In this document: piece by piece, positions 6,111-13,999 of the stretch
How positions within the stretch are numbered: the stretch's first letter is position 1
Layout of the letters: each line of letters opens with the position of its first letter
Origin: a virus
DNA length: 28,192 bases
Direction: 5' to 3' (one strand)
Virus record (IMG/VR): IMGVR_UViG_3300045051_001126
Location: 1 to 28,192 of that record
The notes under the pieces: generated by a model
Told to the model about the DNA's origin: nothing
The model's database searches: none
What the model saw: the letters and a program-made list of their open reading frames with translations, nothing else
Program-made: the position numbers and the translations under genes

Positions 6111-7245
6111 TGAGCACCTCCAGATCCTGGGGCATAAACAGTGGATGAGCGACGGCGTTGCGTGTCAGCAGCTCATCCTCACGACTGAGATCGTTGTAGA
6201 GATTGTAGGCCACCACCAGGCCAGGCAACGCGGCGGGCAGGCTGACCGCCACCAGGCGAGGCAGAACCATCGCCCGTTGTTCCAGGTCAACCGACACTGC
6301 GGCCCGTAAGCCTTGCAGAAGCTGCAGCATGTCAGCTTCCAGGCTGTCACCGGTAATGACATCTACCTGACCTGATAGCACATCAAAGACATCCAGCAGC
6401 CTTGCACGTGCTACCAGAGCTGAGGCCCGGTCCCGCCATGCCATTTCGGAGGCGAGCTGACATGCTCTGACCAGAGCCTGCCACTGCAGCAGCCATGTCA
6501 GGTTCTGGACATTGTTGACCTGCTGACTGCGGCGGGGGGTGGTCGGGGTCTCCAGCCGGGTGGTTGTGCCTGCCTGCTGCAGCAGCACATCAAACGCCTG
6601 CAGTGGCTCGAGTGTGGCCACAACCTCATCCAGAGTGGCACCCACCCAAGCCACCAGGCTCGCTGCGGTTGCAGTCACCGGTGCAATCAGCTGGTTCTGA
6701 AGCGCCAGGGACAGAGGGGCCACCAGCTCCGCGGCTGACTTTGCAGTCTGTTCGGCGTAGTCGTCCTGACCCTTGGTATCCAGCTCCGCCGCCGCCTTTT
6801 CATCTGCAGCGGTAGAGGCAGCTGCTACAGCCGCCAGTACTCGAGCCTGAGTATCCACTGCCACCTTGAGCGTGGGCAGCTCACCCGCTTCCACAAAGGT
6901 GGCCCGGAAGGTGGCCATGCCACCTTGAGCATTGCTCTCGGTCAGCTCCACCTCACCGTCAATCACCACCTGGACGGCACCCTGCAGCGGCAGAATGAGC
7001 TGGCCTGATCCAGCGGTCTCGATGGCGGCAATCAGTGCATCACGGTCGGCAGTGTAGTTCGGGCCAATGACAAAGAGGTCCAGCCGCCAGACGCGCTTGC
7101 GACGTCCGAGGTCCTCTGTGACAGGGGTATCCCGAAACGGATACTCGCGGGTGATGGTGCGTCGTCCCAGTGAGGCAGTGCTCGAGGTGACATAGAAGGG
7201 TGCCCCACGAAAGCTGGCGGGGAGCAGCTCATCGCGCCAGCTCAT
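6103..7245 (-). CDS. N: Tail/DNA circularisation protein, Mu gpN (gp43)-like
   Basis: A 380-residue protein. The N-terminal domain (residues 1-95) is the DNA_circ_N family: MSWRDELLPASFRGAPFYV, RRTITREYPFRDTPVTEDLG, then a Trp-Arg-Leu-Asp-Leu beta strand and GSGQLILPLQGAV. The rest is long alpha-helical, Ala- and Leu-rich. In Mu and relatives the protein sits at the distal tail between tape measure and hub; the family name comes from an older idea about genome circularisation. It overlaps the tape measure stop by four bases and the P-like start by eight. Confidence 0.85.
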   Translation of the reverse strand: MSWRDELLPASFRGAPFYVTSSTASLGRRTITREYPFRDTPVTEDLGRRKRVWRLDLFVIGPNYTADRDALIAAIETAGSGQLILPLQGAVQVVIDGEVELTESNAQGGMATFRATFVEAGELPTLKVAVDTQARVLAAVAAASTAADEKAAAELDTKGQDDYAEQTAKSAAELVAPLSLALQNQLIAPVTATAASLVAWVGATLDEVVATLEPLQAFDVLLQQAGTTTRLETPTTPRRSQQVNNVQNLTWLLQWQALVRACQLASEMAWRDRASALVARARLLDVFDVLSGQVDVITGDSLEADMLQLLQGLRAAVSVDLEQRAMVLPRLVAVSLPAALPGLVVAYNLYNDLSREDELLTRNAVAHPLFMPQDLEVLSV

Positions 7246-9098
7246 GGCTTCACCCCTCTGAGTCCCTGAGACACCATGGTGTCGACATTCGGCGAGCTGC
7301 TCACCTGCTGGACGCGCATTCCTGGGGGAGCGTTCTCAAAGCCGACTTTGAGCTCGGCGGCGATCTTGGAGTGTGTGAACAGGTTGGAGATGGCAGACAA
7401 AATGGAGTCTCCCGCCAGACCTCCGAGCACGCCGCCCGCCAGGCCACCCACTGCGGTGCCGATTCCAGGCAGTACAGCGGTGCCCGCCATGGCACCAAGC
7501 TTCATGCCCGCCAGTCCGCCGCCGAGGCCTCCCAGCAGACCAGCACTCTTATTGATCTTCTCCGCTGCCTGCAGACGATCATCATTGAACGTTTTTAGCA
7601 GCTCATATCCAGTGAAGGCGCTGGCAGCGACAGCCCCAAGCTTTCCAACTTTGCCCACAGCGCCAGGGGTAATGCGTGAGAGCAGACCGCGGGCTGCAGC
7701 CACTGCACCTCCCCCTGCGGCGGCCTCTCCTGCTGTGCCCCCTGGCATCGAGATGCCCTGCCCCGGCCAGTTGACGACGTAAACCGGCTGGGCACCGCCT
7801 ACCTTGCCGATCATCTCCTCCACGGATTTCTTACCGCCCACCGCTCTGTCGTAGATGGCCTTGATGTCTTGACCAATGGTAAAGGCCTTACGGGCAAGCA
7901 CGGCCGCCCCCAGTACCGCGCCACCCACCAGAGCCGCTTTGAACCCGGTGGCAGCCGTGGCGGGGTCAATGCGATCCAGTAGACCTGCCAGCGTCTCCAG
8001 CGGGCCAGTCAACGAGCTGTCCGCAAGCTTGGACCAGGAAGCATGCAGCCCTTCGAGGGCTGCGGAGAGCTTCTTGGCGGCCTCCGCTGATTCCCTGGTG
8101 ATCTCAGTGCCATCACCCTGAATGGCCAGGAAGTCCTTCAGCATCGGACGATTGGCCTGCACAAAGCTCACGACCTTGTACGACTCCGCCCCAAAGATCT
8201 TCTGCAGCTTGGCGGGGTCGCCCTTGGTGGCATCAATCAACTCTGTAACGATGGCGGCCAGATCCCGAGCCACGTACTTGCCGTTCTTCAGGTCCTCTGG
8301 ATTCCACAGCTGGACCTTCAAGGCGTTGATTTTGTCACTGTTGTTGATGATGTCCCGGGTAAGAGCCTCCAGCGCTGTCGCCGCCATTTCCGGGGACTTG
8401 GTGGCTTTGTAGGAGACCTGCGACCAGGCGCCCATCTCAATGGCGGCCTGCTTGCCGGTGTGCCCGATGCTCGCAAAGGTGTTGGTGAGGCTGGCACCCT
8501 GGGCTGCCATGTCCTTGAGGGTGAACTTTCCGCTCTCCCCTTGAATTCTGAGAGTATCCAGCACGCGCAGCATGTCCGCTGCGGAGCTGATCTTGAACTT
8601 CTCGGAAAGGTCTGAGAGGGTTGCGCCAACCTCCGCGCCATCTGCCCCGCTGGCTCGCATTACCAGGCCGATGTTGCGCAGGTTGTCCTTCGCGAGCTGC
8701 AGATCTCCGGTGTACTCCACGATCTTCTCAACACCCGCCAGCAGTCCATCCGGGGAAACCCGAATGTCCGAAGCGGCCGCCGTATTGAAGATCTCCTCTT
8801 TCAGGGCAGCCATGTCCTTTTTGCTGGTGTTGGAGTTCAGCTGAAGCATGGTAAGGCGGTCCTCGAAGGCCGCCACATTGCGCAGGGCTCCAGCTCCAGC
8901 CGCGCCACTCAGCAACGCGGTGTAGCGGTTGGCGAGGTTGTCCAGCCCAGCCATGGCGACAGCCGAAGCGCCCTTCAGGATCTTCATCTGACGCGCCCCG
9001 TCCGACCCCAGATCCTTCAGGTTCTGACGAAACCTCGCAGCCTGGGCGCTGAGGTTGCCCACTAGGTCGAGGATGAGGCTGGTGCGGAGCTGGGCCAC
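7242..9098 (-). CDS. Tail tape measure protein, Mu gp42-like
   Basis: A 618-residue protein that sets tail length; Mu's own is of very similar size, so a tail of similar length is expected. The N-terminal half is helical with the standard tape-measure core (FEDRLTMLQLNSNTSKKDM, GLVMRASGADGAEVGATLSD, then SFVQANRPMLKDFL). Residues about 390-410 and 525-580 are hydrophobic and Gly/Ala-rich (LVGGAVLGAAVLA; GTAVGGLAGGVLGGLAG), which in this family may interact with the host membrane at DNA entry. It starts with GTG preceded by AGGAGA six bases upstream, just after the frameshifted chaperone frame ends at 9108. Confidence 0.9.
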   Translation of the reverse strand: MAQLRTSLILDLVGNLSAQAARFRQNLKDLGSDGARQMKILKGASAVAMAGLDNLANRYTALLSGAAGAGALRNVAAFEDRLTMLQLNSNTSKKDMAALKEEIFNTAAASDIRVSPDGLLAGVEKIVEYTGDLQLAKDNLRNIGLVMRASGADGAEVGATLSDLSEKFKISSAADMLRVLDTLRIQGESGKFTLKDMAAQGASLTNTFASIGHTGKQAAIEMGAWSQVSYKATKSPEMAATALEALTRDIINNSDKINALKVQLWNPEDLKNGKYVARDLAAIVTELIDATKGDPAKLQKIFGAESYKVVSFVQANRPMLKDFLAIQGDGTEITRESAEAAKKLSAALEGLHASWSKLADSSLTGPLETLAGLLDRIDPATAATGFKAALVGGAVLGAAVLARKAFTIGQDIKAIYDRAVGGKKSVEEMIGKVGGAQPVYVVNWPGQGISMPGGTAGEAAAGGGAVAAARGLLSRITPGAVGKVGKLGAVAASAFTGYELLKTFNDDRLQAAEKINKSAGLLGGLGGGLAGMKLGAMAGTAVLPGIGTAVGGLAGGVLGGLAGDSILSAISNLFTHSKIAAELKVGFENAPPGMRVQQVSSSPNVDTMVSQGLRGVKP

Positions 9099-9107
9099 GG
9101 CGTTCTC

Positions 9108-9528
9108 CTATTTCTTGGGAATTGAGAGGGTAGTGAGGTGCGAAAACTCAGACGGGGATAGACTCAGCAGCTCACTTAAGGACCACCCGGTGCGCAGGGC
9201 TATCAGATAGGCCGCCTCCAGCACCTGCTTCCGGGACGGCTTCAGGCTCCCCCCGCTCCACGTCCTCCGACGCCGCGCTGAGCGGTCCAATGTCACGGGT
9301 GGAGAGCTGCTTCATCATGGCCAACGCGATGGGACCGTCCACCGTGTGGCCATCCTCTGACTCGAGGTGGTGAATCTGCCTGCTGAGGGTTTCGATGGCC
9401 TGACGGTACGGACCGCCCCCCACTTCCTCCACTGCCAGCAGATCACCCACGTTGAGCGGTCGGAGATACACCACCCGATAAAGCCGTGCGCCAATCTTGA
9501 GACCATCCTGAATCTGGATGCGCTTCAT
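9108..9528 (-). CDS. Tail assembly chaperone, frameshifted long form (gp41-42)
   Basis: A run of six G on the minus strand (9254 down to 9249, context CGGGGGGAGCC) lies in the gp41-like gene. A ribosome that has decoded GGG at 9252-9250 and slips back two bases re-reads from 9251 as GGG-AGC-CTG. It then enters a frame open to TAG at 9110-9108, just before the tape measure start. The product would be about 140 residues: 93 shared, then GSLKPSRKQVLEAAYLIALR and a Leu-rich helical tail. Long-tailed phages make a G and GT pair this way, and phage Mu is reported to use a -2 shift at a G-rich site. The +1 alternative gives the same final frame. Confidence 0.8.
9172..9528 (-). CDS. Tail assembly chaperone, short form (Mu gp41-like)
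   Basis: A 118-residue zero-frame product. It opens MKRIQIQDGLKIGARLYRVV, followed by LRPLNVGDLLAVEE and ETLSRQIHHLES, the Mu gp41 pattern. It would coat the tape measure during tail assembly and is not in the mature particle. It overlaps the tail tube stop as ATGA. After codon 93 the 25 zero-frame residues are low-complexity (EPEAVPEAGAGGGL), while the +1/-2 frame becomes protein-like; see the frameshift entry. Confidence 0.85.
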   Translation of the reverse strand: MKRIQIQDGLKIGARLYRVVYLRPLNVGDLLAVEEVGGGPYRQAIETLSRQIHHLESEDGHTVDGPIALAMMKQLSTRDIGPLSAASEDVERGEPEAVPEAGAGGGLSDSPAHRVVLK

Positions 9529-9884
9529 CCCGCCTTGACCTCCTCGCAGCTGATCCCCGCGAACTTGAGCTGTACCTCACCCTTGCTCAACGCACAGGGC
9601 TCTGTGAGAAATGCACCCGAGACGTAGTAGATCGTGCCGGTATCACACTCGAAGGTGATGGTGCTATCCGTAATGGCGTTGAGGGCCGTCAGGTCGGTAC
9701 TTTTGGTATGGGCAACGGTACATTCAACCATTGGCTCCACCACCTCCTCTGAATACCCGACAACACCGTTGTCGCCCTTCTTGGCCTCGCGCTTGACCCC
9801 CCCCGTGTTGAGGGTCGCACCCGGCAGGCTGTCGATGAGCTGCCCATCCACCCGGATACTGATTTTGCCTGTAACCTGAGCCAT
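9525..9884 (-). CDS. M: Tail tube protein, Mu gpM (gp40)-like
   Basis: A 119-residue protein. It opens MAQVTGKISIRVDGQLIDSL, then PGATLNTGGVKRE and a middle with VVEPMVECTVAH and DLTALNAITDSTITFECDTG, the usual small tube protein of Mu-type contractile tails that forms stacked hexameric rings inside the sheath. It begins 12 bases after the sheath stop with a strong G-rich ribosome-binding site (AAGGGGGGG), suited to the very high amounts needed. Its end overlaps the chaperone start by four bases. Confidence 0.9.
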   Translation of the reverse strand: MAQVTGKISIRVDGQLIDSLPGATLNTGGVKREAKKGDNGVVGYSEEVVEPMVECTVAHTKSTDLTALNAITDSTITFECDTGTIYYVSGAFLTEPCALSKGEVQLKFAGISCEEVKAG

Positions 9885-9896
9885 GAAATCCCCCCC

Positions 9897-11351
9897 TTAA
9901 AGCTTGAAGCTCAGTCGAACGCCAAACACGCGGAACTGGTTGACCAGGTTGGGGGGCAGCACCGCATCGACCCGATTGGGGTCATCCGCATTTCGCTCCA
10001 CCCTCAGCTCGGCTTTGAACGCGGCCATGTCCTCGACCAGGCCCCGTTGCTCCATCTCACTGAACAGGCCAATGAGCTCGGCCCGGATTACCCGAGGGGT
10101 CACCACCGCCTGACCAGGGGCGATGCGTGTCCCGTCGTTGGCCAGCTTGTGCCGCGGAAATCGCAACGCAATTCGGGTGCGCACCGCAAACCGAATGTAG
10201 GCCAGGGTTCTCATCGTCTCAATGTCGAGGTAGCTGGTGTCGGCAGTGCCCAACCCATTCACCTGGTAGGTGGTGATCAGACGTTCGATGAGGCAGCGTC
10301 CGTTCGCGTCCACCACAAAGGTGCTGATGCCGTCGCGCAGCAGCAGGTCCCGCTCATCCCGGGTGAACTGAGCAGAGCGCGCAGGGGCCAGCACACCCTT
10401 GAGCCACAGCGTCTGCCGAGGTCGCGCTGGATCAGCCTCCCCAGCGTCCAGGGCTGCTACCACGGCTGCCACCTCCCAGGGCGGTGTCGGAGACTGAGAG
10501 CCCATAATGCTCAGAAACTGGCTGTTCCGAGCATCTCCCAGGGTCAGCAGGTTGGAGTAGGTGTCGCGGGCGGCTGCAAAGGCCTGCCCTTCCTTCTGCA
10601 CCGTGGGGCCAAAACGGCGCTCGAGCTCGGCTTCCAGAGCTGTCAGGTTGGTGTCGTCAATCCAGGCCGTCACAACGGTGTGGAACTGCTCATCGGCCAT
10701 CGCAGTGATGGCCGTGCTGAGCGATGGGTTGGTGGCACCAGAAGCCATGGCCGTGATGGTGACCGTGACACCCGCCGGGGTAAGCTGCCCGGGGTAGTAG
10801 TTCACCCGAATGTCGATGCTGTTGCCTGGCACGCCCTTATTGCGGGCAGTCAGGGTGACGGTGGAGCTGCTCACCGAAGCTGTCACCGGCAAATCCGTGA
10901 CTGCATTGACGGCGTCTGCCACGTTCGACGCAATCGCTGTGGTGGCATCCCCACTCTCCACAGCCACCGGGATGTAACGACCAGCCACCAGCAGGTGAAT
11001 CGTGCCAGCGGAGGCACCTGATCCCCCGATCACGATTGTTCCTGTGGCGGCCACCCCAGAGCCATGGTCCGAGATGCCCACTGCCCACAGCTCCGCCGAC
11101 GTGTTGATCTGGCGAAAGGCAGCCACCATACGATGCGCCGTCGAGCCGCGGCCAAACAGACTCTCGGCCTGGTCGATGGATGTCAGCTTGTACAGGGTAT
11201 TGGAGGTGCCCAGCCCACTGCTGAGGCGCCCTCCCAAAATCAGCACACGGTGGGTTTCAGTCGGAAGCCCTTCCAGTGCGTTGCTGTTGTCCACTTCGAT
11301 GTAACTGCCCGGCGTTCTGATGTCAGTGGGCACATTGGTAAAGTCAATCAC
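9897..11351 (-). CDS. L: Contractile tail sheath protein, Mu gpL (gp39)-like
   Basis: A 484-residue sheath protein. The N-terminus IDFTNVPTDIRTPGSYIEVD is the standard extension that threads into neighbouring subunits. Other family sections are VLILGGRLSSGLG, AESLFGRGSTAHRMVAAF, GVPGNSIDIRVNYYPG in the outer domain and a conserved C-terminal part (DTSYLDIETMRTLAYIRF, ending NQFRVFGVRLSFKL). Its contraction drives the tube through the host envelope. It starts at GTG, overlapping the gp38-like stop as GTGA. Confidence 0.92.
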   Translation of the reverse strand: MIDFTNVPTDIRTPGSYIEVDNSNALEGLPTETHRVLILGGRLSSGLGTSNTLYKLTSIDQAESLFGRGSTAHRMVAAFRQINTSAELWAVGISDHGSGVAATGTIVIGGSGASAGTIHLLVAGRYIPVAVESGDATTAIASNVADAVNAVTDLPVTASVSSSTVTLTARNKGVPGNSIDIRVNYYPGQLTPAGVTVTITAMASGATNPSLSTAITAMADEQFHTVVTAWIDDTNLTALEAELERRFGPTVQKEGQAFAAARDTYSNLLTLGDARNSQFLSIMGSQSPTPPWEVAAVVAALDAGEADPARPRQTLWLKGVLAPARSAQFTRDERDLLLRDGISTFVVDANGRCLIERLITTYQVNGLGTADTSYLDIETMRTLAYIRFAVRTRIALRFPRHKLANDGTRIAPGQAVVTPRVIRAELIGLFSEMEQRGLVEDMAAFKAELRVERNADDPNRVDAVLPPNLVNQFRVFGVRLSFKL

Positions 11352-11518
11352 TCAGATACCTCCTGACCATCGGTCTGTACCGTCACGTCGCCAGCCTCGA
11401 CGCGGCGGAGCCAGTACGAATCAAGCACCACAAATGCCCCCTCAGGGGTGAGCACCTTGTTGGAATTCGGAATTCTCACCCGGCGACCCTCGACGGGTTT
11501 GACCAGCACACGCTTCAT
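11348..11518 (-). CDS. Small Mu gp38-like protein (DUF2635 family)
   Basis: A 56-residue gene below the usual ORF cut-off. It starts MKRVLVKPVEGRRVRIPNSN and ends VTVQTDGQEVSE, with FVVLDSYWLRRVEAGD in between. The pattern of VKP near the start, an RxP motif and a W-x-R-R in the second half fits DUF2635. Its ATG overlaps the gp37-like stop (ATGA) and its TGA overlaps the sheath GTG (GTGA), so it is coupled on both sides. The position between gp37 and sheath is that of Mu gene 38, whose function is not established. Confidence 0.85.
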   Translation of the reverse strand: MKRVLVKPVEGRRVRIPNSNKVLTPEGAFVVLDSYWLRRVEAGDVTVQTDGQEVSE

Positions 11519-12069
11519 TCTGTCTCCATCGTCACAGTGTCCTCGGCTGCGGCCTCATTGCCGGGCAGCTCATACACCGCGTCAAAGGTTTCGAAGTCGC
11601 CCAGGCCATCTGGCAGGGACACCGGCCCCACCGTGGTTGGGATCTGCCACACAGCTGCATAGATGGAGAGGTTCTTGCGCTCGAAGGCCCCCTCCCAGAG
11701 GTTCTCCACAGCCAGCAGCTCAGCAGTGCCGTGGTCTTCAATGGTGAGGCCCTGGATGGCACTGATGGCAGCCTGCACCAGCGCCAGGGTACCAAGCTTT
11801 TTGCCGTCGCCCTCGCGCCTGGCGACCTGCCCGATGGCGTTGGTATTCACCAGATACACTGCGTACTGCCCGTTGATCACGGCCTCATGGGTCTGCACTC
11901 CACGCAGGCCGCGCAGAAAAACCACATAGGCTGCTGGAGCCTCCCGCTCCACCCGCGCCACAATTTCCTCGGACCAGCCACCCGGAAGGCTCTCAATCTT
12001 TCTGACATACGATCCGAGCGCGTTTTGCAGCGCAGCAATCAGGGCGGCTTCAACCGCCTCAATGCCCAT
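11515..12069 (-). CDS. Mu gp37-like protein (DUF1834 family), head-tail completion
   Basis: A 184-residue protein. Family features are an N-terminal helix (MGIEAVEAALIAALQN), RKIESLPGGW, a YVVFLRGLRG strand, and INGQYAVYLVNTNAIGQVAR followed by LGTLALVQAAISAIQGL. DUF1834/gp37 proteins occur between the gp36-type adaptor and the sheath in Mu relatives and are thought to help complete or terminate the tail. Start and stop are fused with the flanking genes (TAATG upstream, ATGA downstream). The acidic C-terminal tail (EAAAEDTVTMETE) is longer than I would expect. Confidence 0.8.
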   Translation of the reverse strand: MGIEAVEAALIAALQNALGSYVRKIESLPGGWSEEIVARVEREAPAAYVVFLRGLRGVQTHEAVINGQYAVYLVNTNAIGQVARREGDGKKLGTLALVQAAISAIQGLTIEDHGTAELLAVENLWEGAFERKNLSIYAAVWQIPTTVGPVSLPDGLGDFETFDAVYELPGNEAAAEDTVTMETE

Positions 12070-12893
12070 TAAAAGTCCGCCAGCGTAGTGGGGCTGAATA
12101 CCCGGGTGGCACCTTCCAGCACGATGATGTCTGCTGCGTTGGCGGCAGGCTCCTGTGCTGGTGTCAGACCCAGATCAAGCTTGCCCATGCTGACCCGCTC
12201 CAGCTGTTTCAGAGCCTGGTCGGCCTGCTCCTTGGCATAGTCGGGCGCGCCTGTGCGGTGCAAGGTGTAGCGCGCCAGGTCGCAGGCCCAGCGCACCACC
12301 GTGGCGGGGGCTGACTCGAGCGGCAGCAGATACCGTCCGCGCAGGTGGCCCTCGATGAGGGTGGTGGCGTCCTGCAGTGCGATGAGAATGGCATTGACCG
12401 CATTCTCTGTGGCGGCCTGCTCCTGCTCAGAATAGATCGTCATGTCCCCACCGGACACTGCGGTGGAGAGCATCTCCCCGGTCACCACCCGCGGCAGGTT
12501 GGGATCCCCCAGCTCCGCCATGTGGTCGGCCCCGAACCGATTTACCATGTCCAGCACGCTGGCATAGCTGCCGGTGGTGCTGACGTTCACGCCTGCGGTG
12601 TAGGTAAAGACCTGCTCGACATCGAGCAGCTCGGTTTTGACCCGGCTGCTGGAGCTCTGAAAAACGGCCAGGTACTGACCCGCCTCAGCGAGCTGCACCT
12701 CCGCGGTGTACCATGCCAGCTGACCTTCGACCTTCTCCAGATCGAGTGGGTAGGTCAGCGCAACACCGTCTGCGTCAAGCCCCACCTCTTCACCCTGGAG
12801 TGTCTGGATCTGCAGAAGCTGCCAGGTGTCAGTGTCCAGACCGCCGCTTTGGGTCAGCACCAGGCGCTTGGAAATGCCGGCAGAGAGTTTCAT
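12069..12893 (-). CDS. Mu gp36-like adaptor (DUF1320) with an extra N-terminal domain
   Basis: A 274-residue protein made of two parts. From about residue 108 (SYASVLDMVNRFGADHMAEL) to about 235 it follows DUF1320/gp36: a run of helices with AVNAILIALQDATTLIEGHL, RGRYLLPLESAPATVVRWAC and DLARYTLHRTG. This family is usually a head-tail adaptor of about 140 residues. The first 100 or so residues (MKLSAGISKRLVLTQSGG, then LEKVEGQLAWYTAEVQLAEA) look like a separate beta-rich domain fused in front. The join has no stop or frame break. It couples to both neighbours by ATGA and TAATG overlaps. Confidence 0.75.
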   Translation of the reverse strand: MKLSAGISKRLVLTQSGGLDTDTWQLLQIQTLQGEEVGLDADGVALTYPLDLEKVEGQLAWYTAEVQLAEAGQYLAVFQSSSSRVKTELLDVEQVFTYTAGVNVSTTGSYASVLDMVNRFGADHMAELGDPNLPRVVTGEMLSTAVSGGDMTIYSEQEQAATENAVNAILIALQDATTLIEGHLRGRYLLPLESAPATVVRWACDLARYTLHRTGAPDYAKEQADQALKQLERVSMGKLDLGLTPAQEPAANAADIIVLEGATRVFSPTTLADF

Positions 12894-13507
12894 ACCACCT
12901 CCACCTGAATCGGCTCTGGCCAGAGGATCTCGTACTTACGGGGACTTGAGGCAGACGTGAAGACTGGATAGGTGCTGGTGCGGGTGGTATTGGTCAGCAG
13001 GTCCACCTCGATTTCCAGATCACAGGCCTGGTCCAGCAGGTCGGTATAGAGCACCGGCACAGTGCCCCGGTACCATCCTTCAGGTGTCACTCGCTCCACG
13101 GTGGCGCCGGTGGCAATATCCAGCTCACCGGGGGCGCAGAAGATCTTGAACTGGGTGCCCGAGAGGACCGTGTCCACCTGGTAGACGCCTCCCAGGCCGC
13201 TTGCCTGGGAGCGTACATACTGCCCCCCCGCAAGACCGGAGGTAGACGCCACCGTGATGGTGTAGGTCGCCTTACCACTCGTACCAGTGCCAGCAGACGG
13301 TGTACCGGCCACCGTCCCACTCCAGGGCGTACTGGTGGCCGTCGCCTCCTCGCGCATGATGGCGCTGGTGGGCGTCAGAGAACTGCTGGTGCCATCCGGA
13401 CGGGTCAGAGTGGCGCGCGTAATAACACAGGCCCCGTGTTTGCCGTACTCACTCGCGTTGGCGGTCGCTGAAATGAGCACCGTGCCATTCGGCTTGATTG
13501 GTGGCAT
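12890..13507 (-). CDS. Hypothetical structural protein between capsid and adaptor genes
   Basis: A 205-residue protein rich in Thr, Ser, Gly and Val (TSTPWSGTVAGTPSAGTG, then SGKATYTITVASTSGLAGGQ), pointing to an all-beta fold. The C-terminal ends SPRKYEILWPEPIQVEVV. No family recognised. It follows the capsid gene pair after a 123-base gap and precedes the gp36-like gene, so a head-decoration or connector role is likely. The start ATG has GAGGGGAG upstream. The C-terminal beta region may be of the same kind as the extra N-terminal domain of the next protein, but I see no clear sequence match. Confidence 0.65.
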   Translation of the reverse strand: MPPIKPNGTVLISATANASEYGKHGACVITRATLTRPDGTSSSLTPTSAIMREEATATSTPWSGTVAGTPSAGTGTSGKATYTITVASTSGLAGGQYVRSQASGLGGVYQVDTVLSGTQFKIFCAPGELDIATGATVERVTPEGWYRGTVPVLYTDLLDQACDLEIEVDLLTNTTRTSTYPVFTSASSPRKYEILWPEPIQVEVV

Positions 13508-13538
13508 CGCCAGTTCTCCCCTCTTTCATAAAATGGTT

Positions 13539-13554
13539 TTCCCACGCGTGGGAA
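13539..13554. promoter_or_regulatory. Perfect 16-bp palindrome in the capsid-to-adaptor gap
   Basis: TTCCCACGCGTGGGAA equals its own reverse complement. It lies in the only gap of more than 100 bases within the late operon, upstream of the gene starting at 13507. The downstream GGCGTGGGAAAGG (13555 onward) repeats one arm. It is the same length as the three early-region palindromes but has a different core. A protein-binding dyad or part of the RNA structure of this gap is possible. Confidence 0.5.
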
Positions 13555-13565
13555 GGCGTGGGAAA

Positions 13566-13596
13566 GGCCGAGAGACCTCTTACGCGACTCTCGGCC
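13566..13596 (-). terminator. Hairpin after the capsid pair, possible partial terminator
   Basis: GGCCGAGAG (13566-13574) and CTCTCGGCC (13588-13596) form a perfect 9-bp stem with a 13-base loop. On the minus strand it lies 35 bases past the 13631 stop and is followed by TTTCCC. The T run is short, so read-through is likely. A partial terminator here would keep capsid transcript higher than the connector and tail genes behind it. Confidence 0.45.
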
Positions 13597-13630
13597 CTGC
13601 CAAACGCTCCTGAGGCCTCTCAGAAGCCTT

Positions 13631-13999
13631 CTACTTTTTCGGCGGTTCCACGGTTTTGGTGTCCAGTGCGACATCCCCGCCATCCGGAGAAAGCCCACCC
13701 TTGTCCGGTGCGCCTGCTGTGGGCGTACCCACGTCCGGGCCCGTCGGAGGTGGGGGCGGAGCCGCTTGGCTGGTTTTGGTGGCCAGAGCGGCCTCCAGCG
13801 CCTCGCGCAGAGGCTGCACCTGCATGTCGATGTGTTGCTGGGCATCCCGGATCTTCTCGAGGCTGACTTCCTCGACGCGATCAAGGCGGCTCAAACGCTC
13901 CGCCTGCTTTGGCTCGAGCTCAATCAGCTCGCCCAGGTGGTAGCGCTTGTGATTGTGAAGGATGGTGCCCTTCGCCAGAAAGTGCTTCAAACGGCTCAT
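13631..13999 (-). CDS. Small protein coupled to the capsid gene, proline-rich C-terminus
   Basis: A 122-residue protein. The first 40 residues (MSRLKHFLAKGTILHNHKRY, then HLGELIELEPKQAERL) look like a small beta domain, as in short proteins found directly after capsid genes. A helix of about 50 residues follows, then a Pro/Gly/Ala-rich flexible tail (AAPPPPPTGPDVGTPTAG). The true start is the ATG that overlaps the capsid stop as ATGA; the longer frame to 14224 is inside the capsid gene. Function is unknown; the context suggests head completion or decoration. Confidence 0.75.
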   Translation of the reverse strand: MSRLKHFLAKGTILHNHKRYHLGELIELEPKQAERLSRLDRVEEVSLEKIRDAQQHIDMQVQPLREALEAALATKTSQAAPPPPPTGPDVGTPTAGAPDKGGLSPDGGDVALDTKTVEPPKK

